Assembly: GCA_026873275.1 (NCBI GenBank) | Contig: JANTUC010000010.1 | Span: 558,001 to 622,000 of the forward strand | Origin: Pseudopithomyces maydicus | Taxonomy: Eukaryota > Ascomycota > Dothideomycetes > Pleosporales > Didymosphaeriaceae | DNA length: 64,000 bases | Reading direction: 5' to 3' | Shown here: positions 1 through 12,030 of the stretch, piece by piece | Position numbering within the stretch: position 1 is the stretch's first letter | How the letters are laid out: each line of letters begins with the position of its first letter | The notes under the pieces: model-generated | Database searches by the model: none | What the model was told of the DNA's origin: nothing | Seen by the model: the letters and a program-made list of their open reading frames with translations, nothing else | Program-made: the position numbers and the translations under genes

Positions 1-158
1 CCCGCCACAAGAGGCAGAAACACGGCGACGGCGAGCAAAATTTCCACTGCAAGGTGGCTGGGTGTGTTAAGTTTTTCAAGCGGTCAGATGCTTTGTTGAA
101 GCACAACCGGCGCAGCCACCCAGAGCTTGGGTTGAACCCTCCGCTGCCTCGAAGGTGA
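1..158 (+). CDS. C2H2 zinc-finger protein, 3' end only
   Basis: The reading frame that begins at base 3 is open from the window edge to a TGA at 156-158. It encodes about 51 residues, starting RHKRQKHGDG and ending LPRR. It holds one complete C2H2 finger: Cys-x4-Cys (CKVAGC), twelve residues, then His-x4-His (HNRRSH). The basic residues just before it probably belong to the previous finger or its linker. Fungal C2H2 transcription factors often end within a few residues of their last finger, as here. The gene continues to the left of the window, so the full architecture, the start and the target genes cannot be known. The finger is clear; a transcription-factor role is inferred from the family. 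Confidence 0.75.
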   Translation, partial: RHKRQKHGDGEQNFHCKVAGCVKFFKRSDALLKHNRRSHPELGLNPPLPRR

Positions 159-3100
159 ACGGTAGCTTCCACTCTGATGCTCATAACAGTGTCCCAACTC
201 TTCTATGCTATACCAATACAGATAGCAACGAGCATTCCTAACACCTCGTCTCAATGCCGCTGATACCGGCCCATTATGGTGTCGAGGACAAGCGGCAAAC
301 TCGAACCGCAACCGCACAACCAGGGATATACTTCACGACTCTTTCCTTAGCGGCAACTGACGGCCCACGAAGAATAAAAAAAGAGTTAGGCTGTACTCGT
401 GGAAGCTTGCATATTCCTCATATCTCTTGCTGGCCGGATGTTACTACGCAGACATATGCGCCTTGTATGTGTCCACCGCGAAGTAGCCATACACAAGTCG
501 TACACGAATGATGACGTTGGCTAAGATTGATGAGAAGTCTAAGAGTTTTTTCGTTCTCGACTCTTGTTTGGGAGAGTGTATGGCGTTGGCGTTGGAGTTG
601 TGATGGTGGGTCGTTACGGTGGAGCTGTAGGCAGCTACGGGCGGCGCTCGCGTATAGGTGGCATTTCTGGCGATTGCACTGGTGGACTTGAATTTTCGGT
701 GAGCTTGAATGTTAACGTCTTCATCATGGCAAGAGCTATGCTTCTTCGTGTTGGTGAATGTGGTGTCGTGCAGTCGAGTGAGGTCGTTGAACCTTGGAAG
801 CTAAGGAGCAAGCTTGGCCCGGGAAGGCGGACGGCGCGGGCCCTAGCCTCCCTTGAACTGGAGAAGGTGGAGCAGATCCACTCCTGTTGCCAACGTCGCT
901 TCTTGAGCACCTGCTCCTGGGACGCACTGTTCCCCCCAGCTGTGATATAGCCATCCTCTCGAGAGGAGATGCATTTCAAGCCCTCCGCTAGTTCATCAGA
1001 AGCCATGCACCAGGCACCTGGCCCTACCTCGCCGGGGGTATGTCATCGAAGCGACGACAGAAGCCTATCGTGAGAGAACGTCTCTTGTTGCTGTATGTAC
1101 AGGTGAGGGCGGACAATGCAACGATGTGTCTCTGGACATGGATGCCGGAGTTCCTGTTACAGCCATACGTTTCGATTATGCTGGCGATAGCCACAGCCGC
1201 ACAGACCACTTAGAGACTTAAAGCAAGCTGTGTGCGACAAAATCTAAGAAGCACTTGGCCTGAGAATGACGGTCGGTGATGCTGATGGACATGGTCGAGT
1301 CATCAATGCATGCTGCCCTGCGACAGGGAGCGGTGAATAGGTAGTAGGTAGTAGGTAGGCAGGGGCGACGAGCGAATAGAAGAAGTATATACTCACATCT
1401 TGTCTGAGTACTAGCCCTTTCCTGGTGGCGTTGATACCTTTGGTAGATTGATAGCGTGTACAGTTTTATGCCCAGAGTATGCCTAGGTATTTTCCTGAAT
1501 CATAGCACCGACCGCCACAGCTAGCAACATGTGGTCAAACGAAGTATAGCATGACTATCTATATTGCCACAAGCAAAAAATAATTCGTCTTTGCGTAGGC
1601 TCCTTATATCCACAAGCCGCCCTTGACGTTCAGCTCAAGGCAACTTCGGCGGCCGCCGTCAAAAACTCCAAACCAATCAGTACTGTACTCTACACTCCAT
1701 CTATTTTCTAGTATCCATTCAGCAGAGTCTTACTTGCATGAAATGCGTGTTCACACCCTCAGTGAGTAATATTCCTTTTTCAATGTCTTCGTAGCATGTG
1801 ACCCATTTGAATTTTGGAGATGACAAAACACGCTGACAACGGATCTCCTGATATTGAAGACAGGAATGTAATTATGTTCTATTATGTTCTATGACATTCT
1901 ACGCAGTCGATATATAGTACGCAGTTCGGACAAAAAAGTTTCACACCCAAGAGGCAAATTTCGGTTGACAGGGCAGGGTGCTTCGCCTCACATCGTCGCC
2001 ACCACATATGCAAGAAAACAGTAGATCTCTATTGAGCAGCTACAAAACACTTCCAATCATCATTGAAGGGGGTATGTCCGACGACAACTCACTTTTCTGA
2101 ATATTTGTACGATGTCCACTCGCAAAGCCTAAAGTGAAGTCAGTCGGTCAGCCTCCAGGCCGCAATGCTTGCATATGCGTGGCCGAGAAGAGGCTGACAA
2201 GCGAGCCAAACCCAATGAACCCACCCCCGAGCCCCTTTCGATGAAACAAGCATGCCGATATGAGAGGCAAACCAGCCACAAAAATGACCACTCACTTTTC
2301 CACATTTCTCCTATCTATCATCGCCCAACAAATCTCATGATCACGGTCGCGTCACTGTAAATCGGTCAAGGAGCCCAACTTGTATTAAATGGCTCAGCTG
2401 CCATCGTTCCGGTGACTTGCCGTCGAGAACGGAAAACTCATCCGATTACCAATCGAGCATCAGTCCTTCACACCATCACGCATTCAACAGACGCACCAAA
2501 GCCCGAGTTCACCCACAATCTTCTATGCGAGCCCAACATATTGAACAAGTTCAGTAGCGCGACGCTACCGGTCGAAGAATGTCATATGCAGCCACTCTGT
2601 CCCGACTTCCCCGAAACATCTCGCGTTGCCATAAGTAGACATGTACATGATGTGTGCATCCAGGTACCTGGATCACCACACCTACTGCTCGATCGCATAC
2701 GATACGCGTCTTCGATTAGACCAATAGTAGTTACAACTCTAAGACTGAAATGGACATGCACTGTCGAAATCCGGCTGAAGGACAAATTCAGGGCAATCCG
2801 CCCCACCGATATATGCGAGTCATTTGACGCTTCCAGCGTAGTACCTAGCAAGGCAATGTTCCACAAAGTCTGATCAGGCTCAATTAGACGAACTTATTCT
2901 TGACTTCTTAAAACTTTCAATGTCTGCCTCTTCATGCCCAACTTAGTGCCTTACTAGGGCTTTGGGTCTAGTTCCCGTTTTCAATGGTAACGATGAAGAG
3001 ATTTGCAATATTACACAACGCCTTTGCTCTTGAGCTATATTGGGACCTGGTAAGCGTCAATAGGCTGCCTCACATCTGCTAAGACGGTGTCTACGCCCAC

Positions 3101-3292
3101 GGCAACACTTTCAAGGCTGGATTAGGACGCGGGTCGCGAAGTTGTATGACATCCGTTGATCGTCTTAGTCACGCAGCTAGATGGGCATGATTGGATGGCT
3201 CGGCAACTTGTCATTTGACTTCAGGCCCGTCACGTCCGTCTTACTTCCTTCGTCACCTCCTGATATTCACCGATCAACCAAGTTTGCACTTC
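159..3292. other. Gene-free stretch, about 3.1 kb
   Basis: Both strands carry only short, mutually overlapping reading frames without recognisable domains or a convincing splice pattern. The longest is 153 codons at 2412-2873, plus. Small local repeats occur: a GTAGTAGGTAG-type run near 1338-1360 and a duplicated ATTATGTTCT near 1871-1893. The left part presumably holds the 3' UTR of the zinc-finger gene. Confidence 0.5.
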
Positions 3293-4600
3293 TCAATTTT
3301 GTAGATATCCTACGCTGTTCAAACCAGTCCCTTTCGCCTTTCCGCCTGAAACCTCAAAATTCATGGTCCTTGAGTCTATGCTTGCACCAACGGAATGACG
3401 AGCCATGGGCGATGATCGATATGTCGGACCGACATTGACATCAAAATTTGCATTTTGACGTGTACCGCCACCAATCACAGGCAACTGGCTCCGTTGATTT
3501 TGGTTTGCCCAGACTTGCGGTGTACCTACGGGAACGGAGTCTGATCTTTGGTCAGCTTGTAAACTCCACATATAAGACAGTGACGCCATACGGCCAGTGT
3601 TTGTCCTGCCACTTAAGACCCGTGTCTGCAATTGATTGTTGAATCTCAGCCCACCGGGTCCTCCCCGCTGTCCGCTGCTACCGGAACTCCCACTCCCAGG
3701 ACGGCTAAACAATCGGCTCCCTCTACGTTGTTGATTCGCACCGGATTGGGCAAGATTAGACGCACTTGAGCGTATACCAGGAAGTTTGTCAATGAAGCGA
3801 TCCCCTTGGCGAATTGTATTCAACGCAAAGTCGACGTCTTCTCCAGCAGCATTGGCGACATGGGTGGCCATTAATTGAGCCTTCAGGGATTGATACTGCT
3901 TTTGTGTCTGCGCATGCGCTCTGCTCTTGTCCCTGAAGGCATCCTAACGAGTGTGAGTAGGTGATTCACATATATATATGGCGTCAATGGACATGCTCAT
4001 ACCACCAGTTCCTGGTTTTTGTGTTCTAAGGAAGCTTGTTCTTCGTGCATTGCTAAGTAACGTGTCAGGTCCCCTTCCGAACAATGTGGAGAGTAGACCA
4101 CCCACCCTGTAACTTTTCCTGCAATGCCTTGATCTGAGCATTTGCATCGTGGATAAGCTGATCCATACTTTGACTCAAGTTGGAGTATTTCTCTGTCAAC
4201 GATTTTGCCAAATGCTCTTGATATATGACCTCTTGTGACGTTTGATAACTATAGAAGGCCAGGCCGCGGCTAGCACATTCCATTATGACAGTGGGACTCA
4301 GACCGCTGAGAACAGATGTTTTGTAGTCCTCGGCGGGATTGAGTAACGAAACAACAGCATCGTCAGGGTTGGTGAGCTGCGTCTGGCAAGCTGGACATAT
4401 CCGGTTTCCACTGGAAGATCTGGAAAGACCCGTCGAGTCTGCGCAGCTAGAACAGAAGATGTGACTCCCCACCAGAGTTAGCGCAACGGAACAAGTATTC
4501 AACAAGCAGCGCACACCGCTCACCTGCAGGTGGTCACCACAGCTCGATCATGGAGTTGGGCCCGGCATTTCAATTCATTACACCGCAAGACGAATTCCAT
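3293..4600 (-). CDS. HEI10/CCNB1IP1-type RING E3 ligase, meiotic crossover factor
   Basis: Four exons: 4600-4524, 4464-4106, 4052-4003 and 3943-3293. They join to 378 residues with no frame problem. The N-terminus MEFVLRCNELKCRAQL, followed by TTCSHIFCSSCA and RICPACQTQL, is the C3HC4 RING of the cyclin-B1-interacting-protein/HEI10 family. A coiled-coil stretch follows (roughly residues 90-190, containing LTEKYSNLSQSMDQ and repeated Gln/Lys/Glu). The tail is rich in Gly, Ser, Arg and Gln, as in HEI10 homologues. In Sordaria and animals this family marks and stabilises meiotic crossover sites, acting through ubiquitin or SUMO ligation at recombination complexes. The start is set by the conserved MEF immediately before the first Cys. 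Intron 1 has donor GTGAGC and its splice completes Ser in CSH. It lies 218 bp downstream of the dioxygenase stop, on the same strand. The meiotic role is inferred from the family. Confidence 0.8.
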
Positions 4601-4818
4601 TGCAGGGAGTATGTGGAAAACAAGACGCAAGCCTAGGACGATGAATCCGCAGGAGCTGCACTCTATAGAGGAAGCCGCGTACGTAATGCGCGAGCTATGT
4701 TGTCGGAAGGCGCGCATGCCATACTTGCCAATAACCAGCATGAATATTCAGCCTCAGGCCTCTTAATACACGAAAGCCGACCTCAAGCCTTTAAGAGTTC
4801 CCGTTTGCTTATTGCCCT

Positions 4819-5694
4819 TCATCTGAACCACCAATTCACAGAAGCACTCGTATGCGCTCCATAGCTTTCGACAGCATGCCACCAGCCAAGGGGTATATAT
4901 AGCCCGTCTCCACTACCCAATGTTGCTTCTACACCACTCACGGACACACCGCCAACCTCTTCCTCGCCCCAAACAGCTCTATGCAACCTATTCCTCTCTT
5001 CTCCCATCATCATCTCTTCGCCACGCATATGCGCGTGGCCGCTGCTAGTCCTCAATCGCTCGTAAAGAGACCTGCCCTGTTTGGGCTTCACAAGACGAAC
5101 CACCTTACCGCCCACCAGTTGTACGAACAGATTGGGGTTCGGATCGCGATGTAGGGGCGTGCTCGTGGGCGGCAGTCCCATCCACAAGCTCGATGCATAA
5201 ATATCGCCGCGGCCTATGCGAGAGACTAGATCAGGTATTGGCAGGTCGTGCTGCAATTCGGAAGGCAGGTCGCTCAGAGCACACTGTGCGAGATACAGCT
5301 GTTGCGAGTGATCTTTGCTCGTGATGTGAGAAAGAAGAAGTGATAAAGGAGCCTCAAAGCGCTCGAAGCTTGTCGTTGCTTCTGCGCTCAGCCCTTCGAC
5401 GGCGCGATGGCGCGTGAGCTCAAGAGGCACCACCAACGATCCATGTCGGCTCAGGTACGTGATGTCTAGATCATGGCATGTATCACGGCCCGGGGGGCAC
5501 TCGACGCGTCTAAACCACTTCGTGATGGCTGGCAGATTAGTGAAGCGTTTGGGAAAGACTACGGGCTCGCGCAGATCTAATTTGTCAACATCTTCAGGAT
5601 GGCCGTCGAAAGTCTCGACTGGGGTGAAACGAGAGCTATAAGACCTTGAGAATAGGTTTGTGGCCTTGTACAGAGATCTTCGAAGGCACAGCAT
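4819..5694 (-). CDS. JmjC/cupin-like Fe(II)/2-oxoglutarate dioxygenase, probably mitochondrial
   Basis: Single exon of 291 residues. The C-terminal half has the double-stranded beta-helix signature of the JmjC/cupin-8 superfamily: the metal-binding His-x-Asp in STPLHRDPNPNLFVQL, then LVGGKVVRLVKP, and the distal His in GLYIPLGWWHAVES, ending in ASVNWWFR. This is the typical end of small JmjC hydroxylases. The open frame extends much further upstream, but that part overlaps the opposite-strand prefoldin gene. The Met at 5694 is chosen because the sequence that follows (MLCLRRSLYKATNLFSRSYS) is rich in Arg, Ser and hydrophobic residues and free of acids, like a mitochondrial presequence. Its promoter lies in the 160 bp shared with the prefoldin gene. 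The substrate is unknown; hydroxylation of a protein or RNA is inferred from the family. Confidence 0.72.
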   Translation of the reverse strand: MLCLRRSLYKATNLFSRSYSSRFTPVETFDGHPEDVDKLDLREPVVFPKRFTNLPAITKWFRRVECPPGRDTCHDLDITYLSRHGSLVVPLELTRHRAVEGLSAEATTSFERFEAPLSLLLSHITSKDHSQQLYLAQCALSDLPSELQHDLPIPDLVSRIGRGDIYASSLWMGLPPTSTPLHRDPNPNLFVQLVGGKVVRLVKPKQGRSLYERLRTSSGHAHMRGEEMMMGEERNRLHRAVWGEEEVGGVSVSGVEATLGSGDGLYIPLGWWHAVESYGAHTSASVNWWFR

Positions 5695-5854
5695 GAAATC
5701 TGCCGTGAGTGCGTAAAGGTGATTGGGGATAGAATACACGCAGATAGCGCCCAAGCTCCCTCGGTCGGTAGAGCCAAGATTTCCTCCGCAAAAGTTCAGC
5801 GGGGTAACAGGCTCGCCCATACCCTCCCACCAAGCACTCACCAACAAAACCGCC
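5695..5854. promoter_or_regulatory. Divergent promoter of the dioxygenase and prefoldin genes
   Basis: Only 160 bp separate the two start codons, which face away from each other. Both core promoters and both 5' UTRs must therefore lie here or overlap the neighbouring gene. No specific factor site was identified. Confidence 0.55.
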
Positions 5855-6397
5855 ATGGCAACGAAACAGGCACAAAAGCAGGGTGGCCAGAGTAGGTTGC
5901 GATTGCATGAATAAACATGGAATTTGTCTGACCACTTGTATGCAGTCGACCTGGGCCAGCTTCCCGTTCCACAACTCCAAGAACTGAAGACGCAGCTTGA
6001 CCGCGAGCTGGAACACCTGACTACCTCCTTCCAATCTCTCCGAACCGCGCAGTCCAAGTTCCGTGACTGCATCAACTCGATATCGCAAGGCGTCAACCCG
6101 GGCACCGCCGACAAGCCACTCCTCGTCCCCCTCACGTCCTCTCTCTACGTTCCTGGCCGTCTTACCTCGTCGACGCATGTGCTCATCGACATTGGCACTG
6201 GTTTCTTCGTCGAAAAGAGCACGGCTGATGCGACTGATTTCTACAACCGCAAGGTGAAGGATCTTGGGGACAGCTTGAAAGACTTGGAGGGCGTGATCAA
6301 CGGCAAAGCAAACAACGTTAGGATGGTAGAAGAGGTCATACGGGTCAAGGTTCTGAGCGCGCAGGAACAGCAGCAGAAGGAGGGAGCTGGGAGCTGA
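5855..6397 (+). CDS. GIM5: Prefoldin subunit 5 (alpha type)
   Basis: Two exons, 5855-5891 and 5946-6397, give 162 residues. The first exon encodes MATKQAQKQGGQ with a good start context (GCCATGG). The 54-nt intron has donor GTAGGT and acceptor TGCAG, and its splice creates Ile in QIDLGQLPVPQLQE, the classic start of the alpha-prefoldin helix. The two coiled-coil helices flank the beta-hairpin region PLLVPLTSSLYVPGRL with VLIDIGTGFFVEKS, a hallmark of PFD5. Length fits the family (about 150-165). Prefoldin is a cytosolic hexamer that delivers nascent actin and tubulin to the CCT chaperonin. The gene is expressed away from the dioxygenase over a 160-bp shared promoter. Tubulin cofactor E, a later step in tubulin folding, is also in this window, though not adjacent. 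Confidence 0.93.
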
Positions 6398-7000
6398 AGA
6401 AAAGTAGCAGACTGCGCGAAAGAGTGGCCAGATTGCTCCACGATAACCGTTAGTGGCTCATCGAGACGGCCGTGTATCTTCAACCCTAGACCAGACAGAG
6501 CTCAATCAAAACAGCCGACGGATTCCCGGCCTCGGCAGGGTCAACCGGGCGCGAAAAGGAGGCAGCTAGTCGGAGATTAAATCAATATGCCGTGTGAACA
6601 TCGTCCTGGCGCCCCGCAATGAACATTATTAAGATGAATGCAAGCACTGAAGCTAAATCCAGCAGTTCATGACGAGTCCAAAACTATCCATCGACTACGA
6701 TGCGTTAATGTGGAGGTTGAAACTACAATGTTGGGGTCGCCGACTGTGGTGGGCCAGGATAGCTTGCGTAGTGGCGTTGCTAGGCGACCACACAGAGCGC
6801 GCCCGCTGCGTCTGTGCCCACCACGACCACGACAACACCGCAACTTCGAATCTGTATGCATCATTGTAAACATTTGTACAACTATATAAGTGAAGCCTCC
6901 GTAGAGACGCCGGTCTTTTTCCCACAGGCACCGAGCGGTGTCTATCTGCTGCATCGCACATAAATAAAGATCCAGAGGCAGTAAACACTCACATTCCAAG
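6398..7000. other. Intergenic region upstream of the LIM gene
   Basis: About 600 bp with only overlapping short frames. It should contain the prefoldin 3' UTR and the LIM gene promoter. No other element was recognised. Confidence 0.5.
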
Positions 7001-10000
7001 ATGCACCCCAAGGAAAGGGAAGGTGCAACGTCACCTGGCCCAGTATACATGAGCTCTTCGCAGATGAGTATGCATACCAGACCGTGATCCGGAGACTATC
7101 TCTAACCATCGTACCACAGCAAACTACCTACAGGACCTGCGCTCCAACCGTCCTGTCCGTCCTACAGGCTCCGTTCGAGGAAGTCGCCCTCCTCCCGCGC
7201 ACTTCAACACCTGGTCAAGCCGATCTTCAGCCAGGTTCTCTGACTCCCCCGTCGTCTCGCCTCTTACACAGCCGATGGTTGAGGAGGCAGAACCAAGCAC
7301 CGATCCGCCACCGCGGCCGTCAACATCTACCGAATCCAAGTCACACCGTCGAACGGATTCCAACATGAGCATTGATGGAGTACTAGCAACCACAGGCAGG
7401 CCTCTGGTTCAGCCTCCGCGGGGAAGGGACATGTCGACGTCTCCACCCGAGAGGGGACGGACGCCGAGTGTGCAGTATCGCGAGAGCGGACGGAGACAGG
7501 TGGAAAAGGGTGAGGCGCGCGCATTAAGGGCTGCCATGGAGGAATTAGACTTGAAAAAGAGCAAGGTCTGTATGAATCCGCAAGGGACGAGGCCGCGGAG
7601 CTGGTCTGGAAACATCAAAACCCGAATGCGCCTGGCACTGAACCACATGCACCGTACGCCTACCCTGGGCTTGCTAGAAAGGGAAGCGTTCAGAGAAGCC
7701 AGAGTTTAGATCGTAAAGAGGGAGATCTACAGCGGGCAAACTCAAAGTTGCGGAGACAAAAGCGTAATTCTATGCAGTCTATAGGGAGCGCGGCTTCTGG
7801 AAGCAGGAGCAGCAGTCTGCAGAGCCGCCGTGTGGGAAGTGGGTCGTCTCTCACCGCCAACGCAGGCTTCAGCACGTCCCCTACAAAGGAGGCTTTTGGC
7901 GATAAGACGGGAACATCGGCGACACTGCCTAAATCATCTTCAATTCCGTCCACGTCACACCGTAAAGTATCGGATCCAAGCCAAAAACGTCGCAGCAGTA
8001 GTTCGAGAAGGAAAACTAGCGCCAGTCTGTTCAAAAATCCAGACGACCAGATCTATGAAGAACCGGAGGAAGACCAGGCCTTGCCTCCTCCCCCTGCTGT
8101 CACGAACCCCCCGACCGTTGCCAAGCTTCCTCTAGGCGTCAGGAGAAACCCATTTGCCCGAGTTCAACTTTCGAAAGACAACAATCTTGTACGATCAAAC
8201 ACTGACCCGATCATGCCCATCAAGCGGTTCGATCGTTATGAGATTCAGAAGAACCCTCCTTCACAATCGCGCAATGCAGGTTACACGAGCAATTCTCCTC
8301 TACCCAGGACAAGCGAGGATAGCAAGTCGGATATAGAGAATGAGCCCGAAGTCAAGACGAAAGATGGAAAAGAGGTCCGTAGCGACGAACTTCGAGCGGC
8401 GACAGGCTTCAAGCTGAAGGATAGAAGCGCCAAGCTCCCTACACCTAGCATGGTATCGGACAGCCCAGGTCGGCCCATTGTGTCTTTTAACAAAGATTGG
8501 AAACCTAAAGAAATCGAACTGAAGGAAGAGATATCAGCGCTGCCTGGTGCTACGCCTCGTCCTCTCAATGGAGCCACGCGAGGTCCTCGCCCTCTATCCA
8601 AGGCTGTGACTGAGCCTGTGGTCCCCACCATCAATGCTCCAGCAGTGAACTCTAAAGCGCCAGCACCTACTCCTGTATCTGAATCGAACGCATCTTCTGT
8701 ACCACCACCTCCGTCAACCAGAGTGAATCGGGCACAAATGCCTGTCATTGACGTATATGAGGATCCTCTAGCGAGGCCACTCCCTAGCACTACGTCCTCA
8801 AGGAAAGTCAACACCCCGCTTCAAAACGTTGCACCTACCGTACCAACAATAAACGTTTCTCAGACCCCTTCGGCGCGCTCGAAGCCATCTTCAGTGCCTC
8901 CCATTCCCACGATCGCTGTCCAGGAAACGCCATCAACCTCAACTAGTATCCCCAGCGGCCGTTTTGGCTTGAAGAGCAGGAAGCTGCCGTCGGCATCTAC
9001 TGTTCCTACTCCCTCTATATCTGTGAGCGAATCACCTGTGCCGTCGAGAGGTTTCTACAACAAAACCCCTCCGACATCCGTTTCACCACCCATTCCATCC
9101 ATCTCTGTGAGCCAGTCGCCAGCGCCTGGCAGAGGCCCCAGGACCAACACGCCTGCTATCCCGACGATAGCTGTGAGCGAGTCTCCCGCGCCATCAAGAG
9201 GGTACAGGAGCAACGACACACCATCCATATCTGTCACACCAAGCATCCCAACCATTGCCGTAAATGAGCCTCGAGCACCGAACCGAGGGTCCAAGTTCAA
9301 CCCTCCTTCAATCTCCGTTAGCCCTTCTGTTCCCTCCATCAACGTGGATGCTCCGCCAACCTCGACCCGTCCCTTACCGGTCCCTACCAAGAGCAAGTCG
9401 CCCTTCAACCGCAACACCCCTGCCAACACCGCCCGCTCCCATTGGACCCCCACGACTGTCCGCACTGGCGCTCTCTGTGAGCAATGCGCACTCCCCATTG
9501 CCGGACGCATCGTTTCCGCAGCAGGAGTCCGTTTCCACCCAGAATGCTTCCTCTGCCATCACTGCGGCGAGCATCTCGAATGCGTAGCCTTCTACCCTGA
9601 ACCAGAGAACAAGCACGGGGAACGCGTGCTCCGCATACAGGCCCGCCAGCGTGGAGACGATCTACCCATGCTGGACACCCACCCCACCTACGAGGACATG
9701 CAGCGGCTCGAGCAAGAAGACGGGTTCGACCAGTCGCTGCGCTTCTATTGCCATCTTGACTTTCACGAGCTTTTTCGCCCCGCTGTAAATCGTGCAAGAC
9801 GCCGATTGAGGGCGAGGTGGTCGTTGCGTGCGGGGCAGAGTGGCATGTTGGACATTTCTTCTGTGCGCAGTGCGGCGATCCATTTGATAGTTCGACGCCA
9901 TTTGTGGAGAAGGAGGGCTATGCGTGGTGTGTGGGGTGCCACACGAATCGGTTTAGTACAAAGTGCAGGAAGTGTAGGAAGCCTGTTACCGATACGGTGG

Positions 10001-10200
10001 TCAAGGCGCTGAACGCGGAGTGGCATTTGAATTGCTTCGTTTGCATGGTAAGTTATTTCTCGGACTAGATAATGTACTGAGAAGATGCTAACGAGAAACA
10101 GGAGTGCTCTGGACCATTCGAGGACGGACGATATTTCCTCCGTGGCGAATCCGAAGATCCGGTTTGCGTGAGGTGCGAGGAGAGGAGACTGAAAGCTTAG
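7001..10200 (+). CDS. LIM-domain protein, paxillin-like; reading frame broken at two homopolymers
   Basis: Exons 7001-7067, 7120-10047 and 10102-10200. Intron 1 has donor GTATGC, branch CTAAC and acceptor CACAG, joining QMT to NYLQDLRSNRPVRP. The long middle part is Ser/Pro-rich and disordered, with repeats of the type PSISVSESPAPSRG between about residues 400 and 560. Before it lies a conserved block (ARDEAAELVWKHQNP). The C-terminus has LIM modules: one starting CEQCALPIAG, one starting CKSCKTPIEG, and a third starting CRKCRKPVTD that runs across intron 2. Two single bases seem to be missing, in the A-run 7554-7558 and the T-run 9771-9775. Each break sits inside conserved sequence, and the spliced length becomes 1031 codons plus stop when both are counted. 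Fungal relatives such as Pxl1 act at the contractile ring and sites of polarised growth; that role here is inferred. A sequencing error is favoured over a true pseudogene. Confidence 0.78.
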
Positions 10201-10539
10201 TGCAAGGTTGATCATGGTCGTGTCAGGCAGGTCCTGAGTGGTGCGCTGGTGGAGGATGTAGTAGTCTGTTTTTTGCTTGCTTGCTCTTGCATTTGCATAC
10301 GCGCCCATGTTTCTGAAATGTCTACGTTCACGCTTGCATTACAAACGAAAGCATATCGAGGAGTAGTAGCGACATCATTTGCGTTTGTTTTTGGGTTTGG
10401 GGAGGCGCAGGTAGAGGGCGTTCGGCAAGTACACTTAGCGAATGAATTATGTATGCATAACGTGGAATACGAGTTGATGTAAATTTTGGTTTCAGTACAC
10501 TGTTCAGATGTGGTATCACTACCCTACTCTAGCCAGAAT
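10201..10539. other. Convergent 3' region of the LIM and SDR genes
   Basis: 339 bp between two stop codons that face each other. It should contain both polyadenylation regions. No gene is visible. Confidence 0.5.
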
Positions 10540-11854
10540 TTACTGTTTCCCTTTCCTCTGTTTAGCCGTTCCATTCTCTTTGGTGGCAGTTGTTTTGGTC
10601 CCAGCCTTCTTGTCCGTACCGTTGGCCTTGTCACCTTTTGCCTCATCCTTCTGCTTCTCCGCGGCCCTCCGCTTTGCTCCCTCTTGCTCCAAGGCCTTGA
10701 CCGTCTCCTCACTCAATTCCCATAGCTTCTTCTGCATGACTTCGTCCTTGATCTCATCCTTCAACAAACCCATCTGTCTGCATTCTTTCAAGAACCAGCC
10801 GCCCTCTCCTCTGCCATACTGTGCTTCCATAGCAGCATACAAAAAGGTCTGGGCACCTTGATCCGCACTCTTCAGGAAGAGCCACCAAAACGGCCACGTT
10901 ATCGTGTAGAAAAGGAGACCCCACAAGCTGCCGAGTGTGAGGAAGCGGCGCATGCCCGGTGTGCGCGTCCACCCCGGGTCAACGAGTATGACGCGGGAAT
11001 TCATAGGGTTCTGATCCGGGCGAGAAAAGGACGAGAGATGCTTCTGGAAGGCGTGGGCGAATGTCATCAGGGCAAGCTTAGAAGTTGAATAGGCAGTGCC
11101 GGGCGTGAAGGGCACAGCGTCTTCCTTCTTTTCCTTCTTGTTCTTTTTGCTACCAGTGTCCTTCGTGATGGGTAGGACGCCACCGAGGTAGGAACTACAG
11201 GTTCCAAAGATGATGCGCACATCTCTATCCGGTGGCTGGGCTCTCAATGCAGGACTGAGAATGCTGAGAAGGTGGAAGTTGGCCATGTAGTTCAAACCCC
11301 AACTTGATTCCAGCCCGTCCTCGGTGAAAGCGGCGGCCCCGCCCGGCGGGGTCCGAGTGTTTGCACACAGAATAACCATGTCTAGACGGCGGGGCGGAAG
11401 GTTGTCAATCCACTTGGTGGCGAAGTTGCGAATGCTGTGCAGAGAAGCGAGATCAACCTGCTCAGCAGTGATGAGCTCGTTGTTGGTTTGGGCGCGAAGG
11501 TCTTCGATGTAGTCGACGAGGAAGGGGTCGGTGAGGGCGTGCTGGGTTAGAAGAACGAGCTGGGCACCTCGAGCGGCGAGGCCTTTTGCTACTTCTGCGC
11601 CGATGCCTGACATGCCTCCCTATTCAATGTCTTAGTCATGTGCGGGCTTGGATGTCCAGGTGGTGGGGTGGACTCACGGTGATCATGACCACCTTGGAGT
11701 GCATATTGCGCTCCGAAGTGTTGGTCGCGCCATTGAAGTAAATCTTCAGGAGACAGACGAGTGCCGCAACGGGCAATATTTTGAGGAGTGTCCAGCCATA
11801 CGGGACAGAGGAGATGCCGTTCTCCCACAACTGGCCAAGGATGTGGACGGGCAT
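10540..11854 (-). CDS. Short-chain dehydrogenase, ENV9-like, membrane-anchored
   Basis: Two exons, 11854-11678 and 11619-10540, give 418 residues. An N-terminal hydrophobic segment (WTLLKILPVAALVCLLKIYF, about residues 21-40) looks like a membrane anchor. The Rossmann motif TGGMSGIG spans the splice junction, which supports the intron (donor GTGAGT). Other SDR landmarks are the strand VILCAN, the catalytic Ser in GTCSSYLGG and the catalytic YSTSK. A second hydrophobic patch (LGSLWGLLFYTITWPFWWLF) follows, and the tail is rich in Lys and Ala. This layout matches yeast Env9 and related lipid-droplet or ER oxidoreductases that use NAD(P)H; the substrate is unknown. The Lys-rich insert KKNKKEKKE before the active Tyr is unusual in length. 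It converges with the LIM gene. Confidence 0.82.
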
Positions 11855-12030
11855 GTTGGTGTGAACACGGGACGGAAGGAGCCGAACTTTGGTAACTGAA
11901 CACCAACGGGTCGCTTAGTAGCAGCTAGCCTGGGCTCCAGGCCCGGGCTCCCCGCCGTCACGTGCTTTCGCGTTTGCACGTGGGCGCCTAGGCGCGTGTC
12001 CCTACAACAATAAGTTGCAGCGTTGTAATC

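Noticed and set aside
2412..2873. 153-codon plus-strand open frame
   Set aside because: No family resemblance, and an overlapping frame lies on the other strand; not supportable as a gene.
5924..5945. Non-ATG start for prefoldin 5 inside the intron
   Set aside because: A spliced first exon with an ATG in good context at 5855 gives the expected N-terminus.
4819..6135. Full 438-codon frame as the dioxygenase gene
   Set aside because: The first 147 codons overlap the prefoldin exons on the other strand and read as Cys/Trp-rich noise; the Met at 5694 begins a plausible presequence.
7554..9775. Programmed -1 ribosomal frameshifting as the reason for the frame changes
   Set aside because: The direction would fit, but nine or more unrelated genes would need it, several sites are not slippery heptamers, and the families involved are not known to frameshift.
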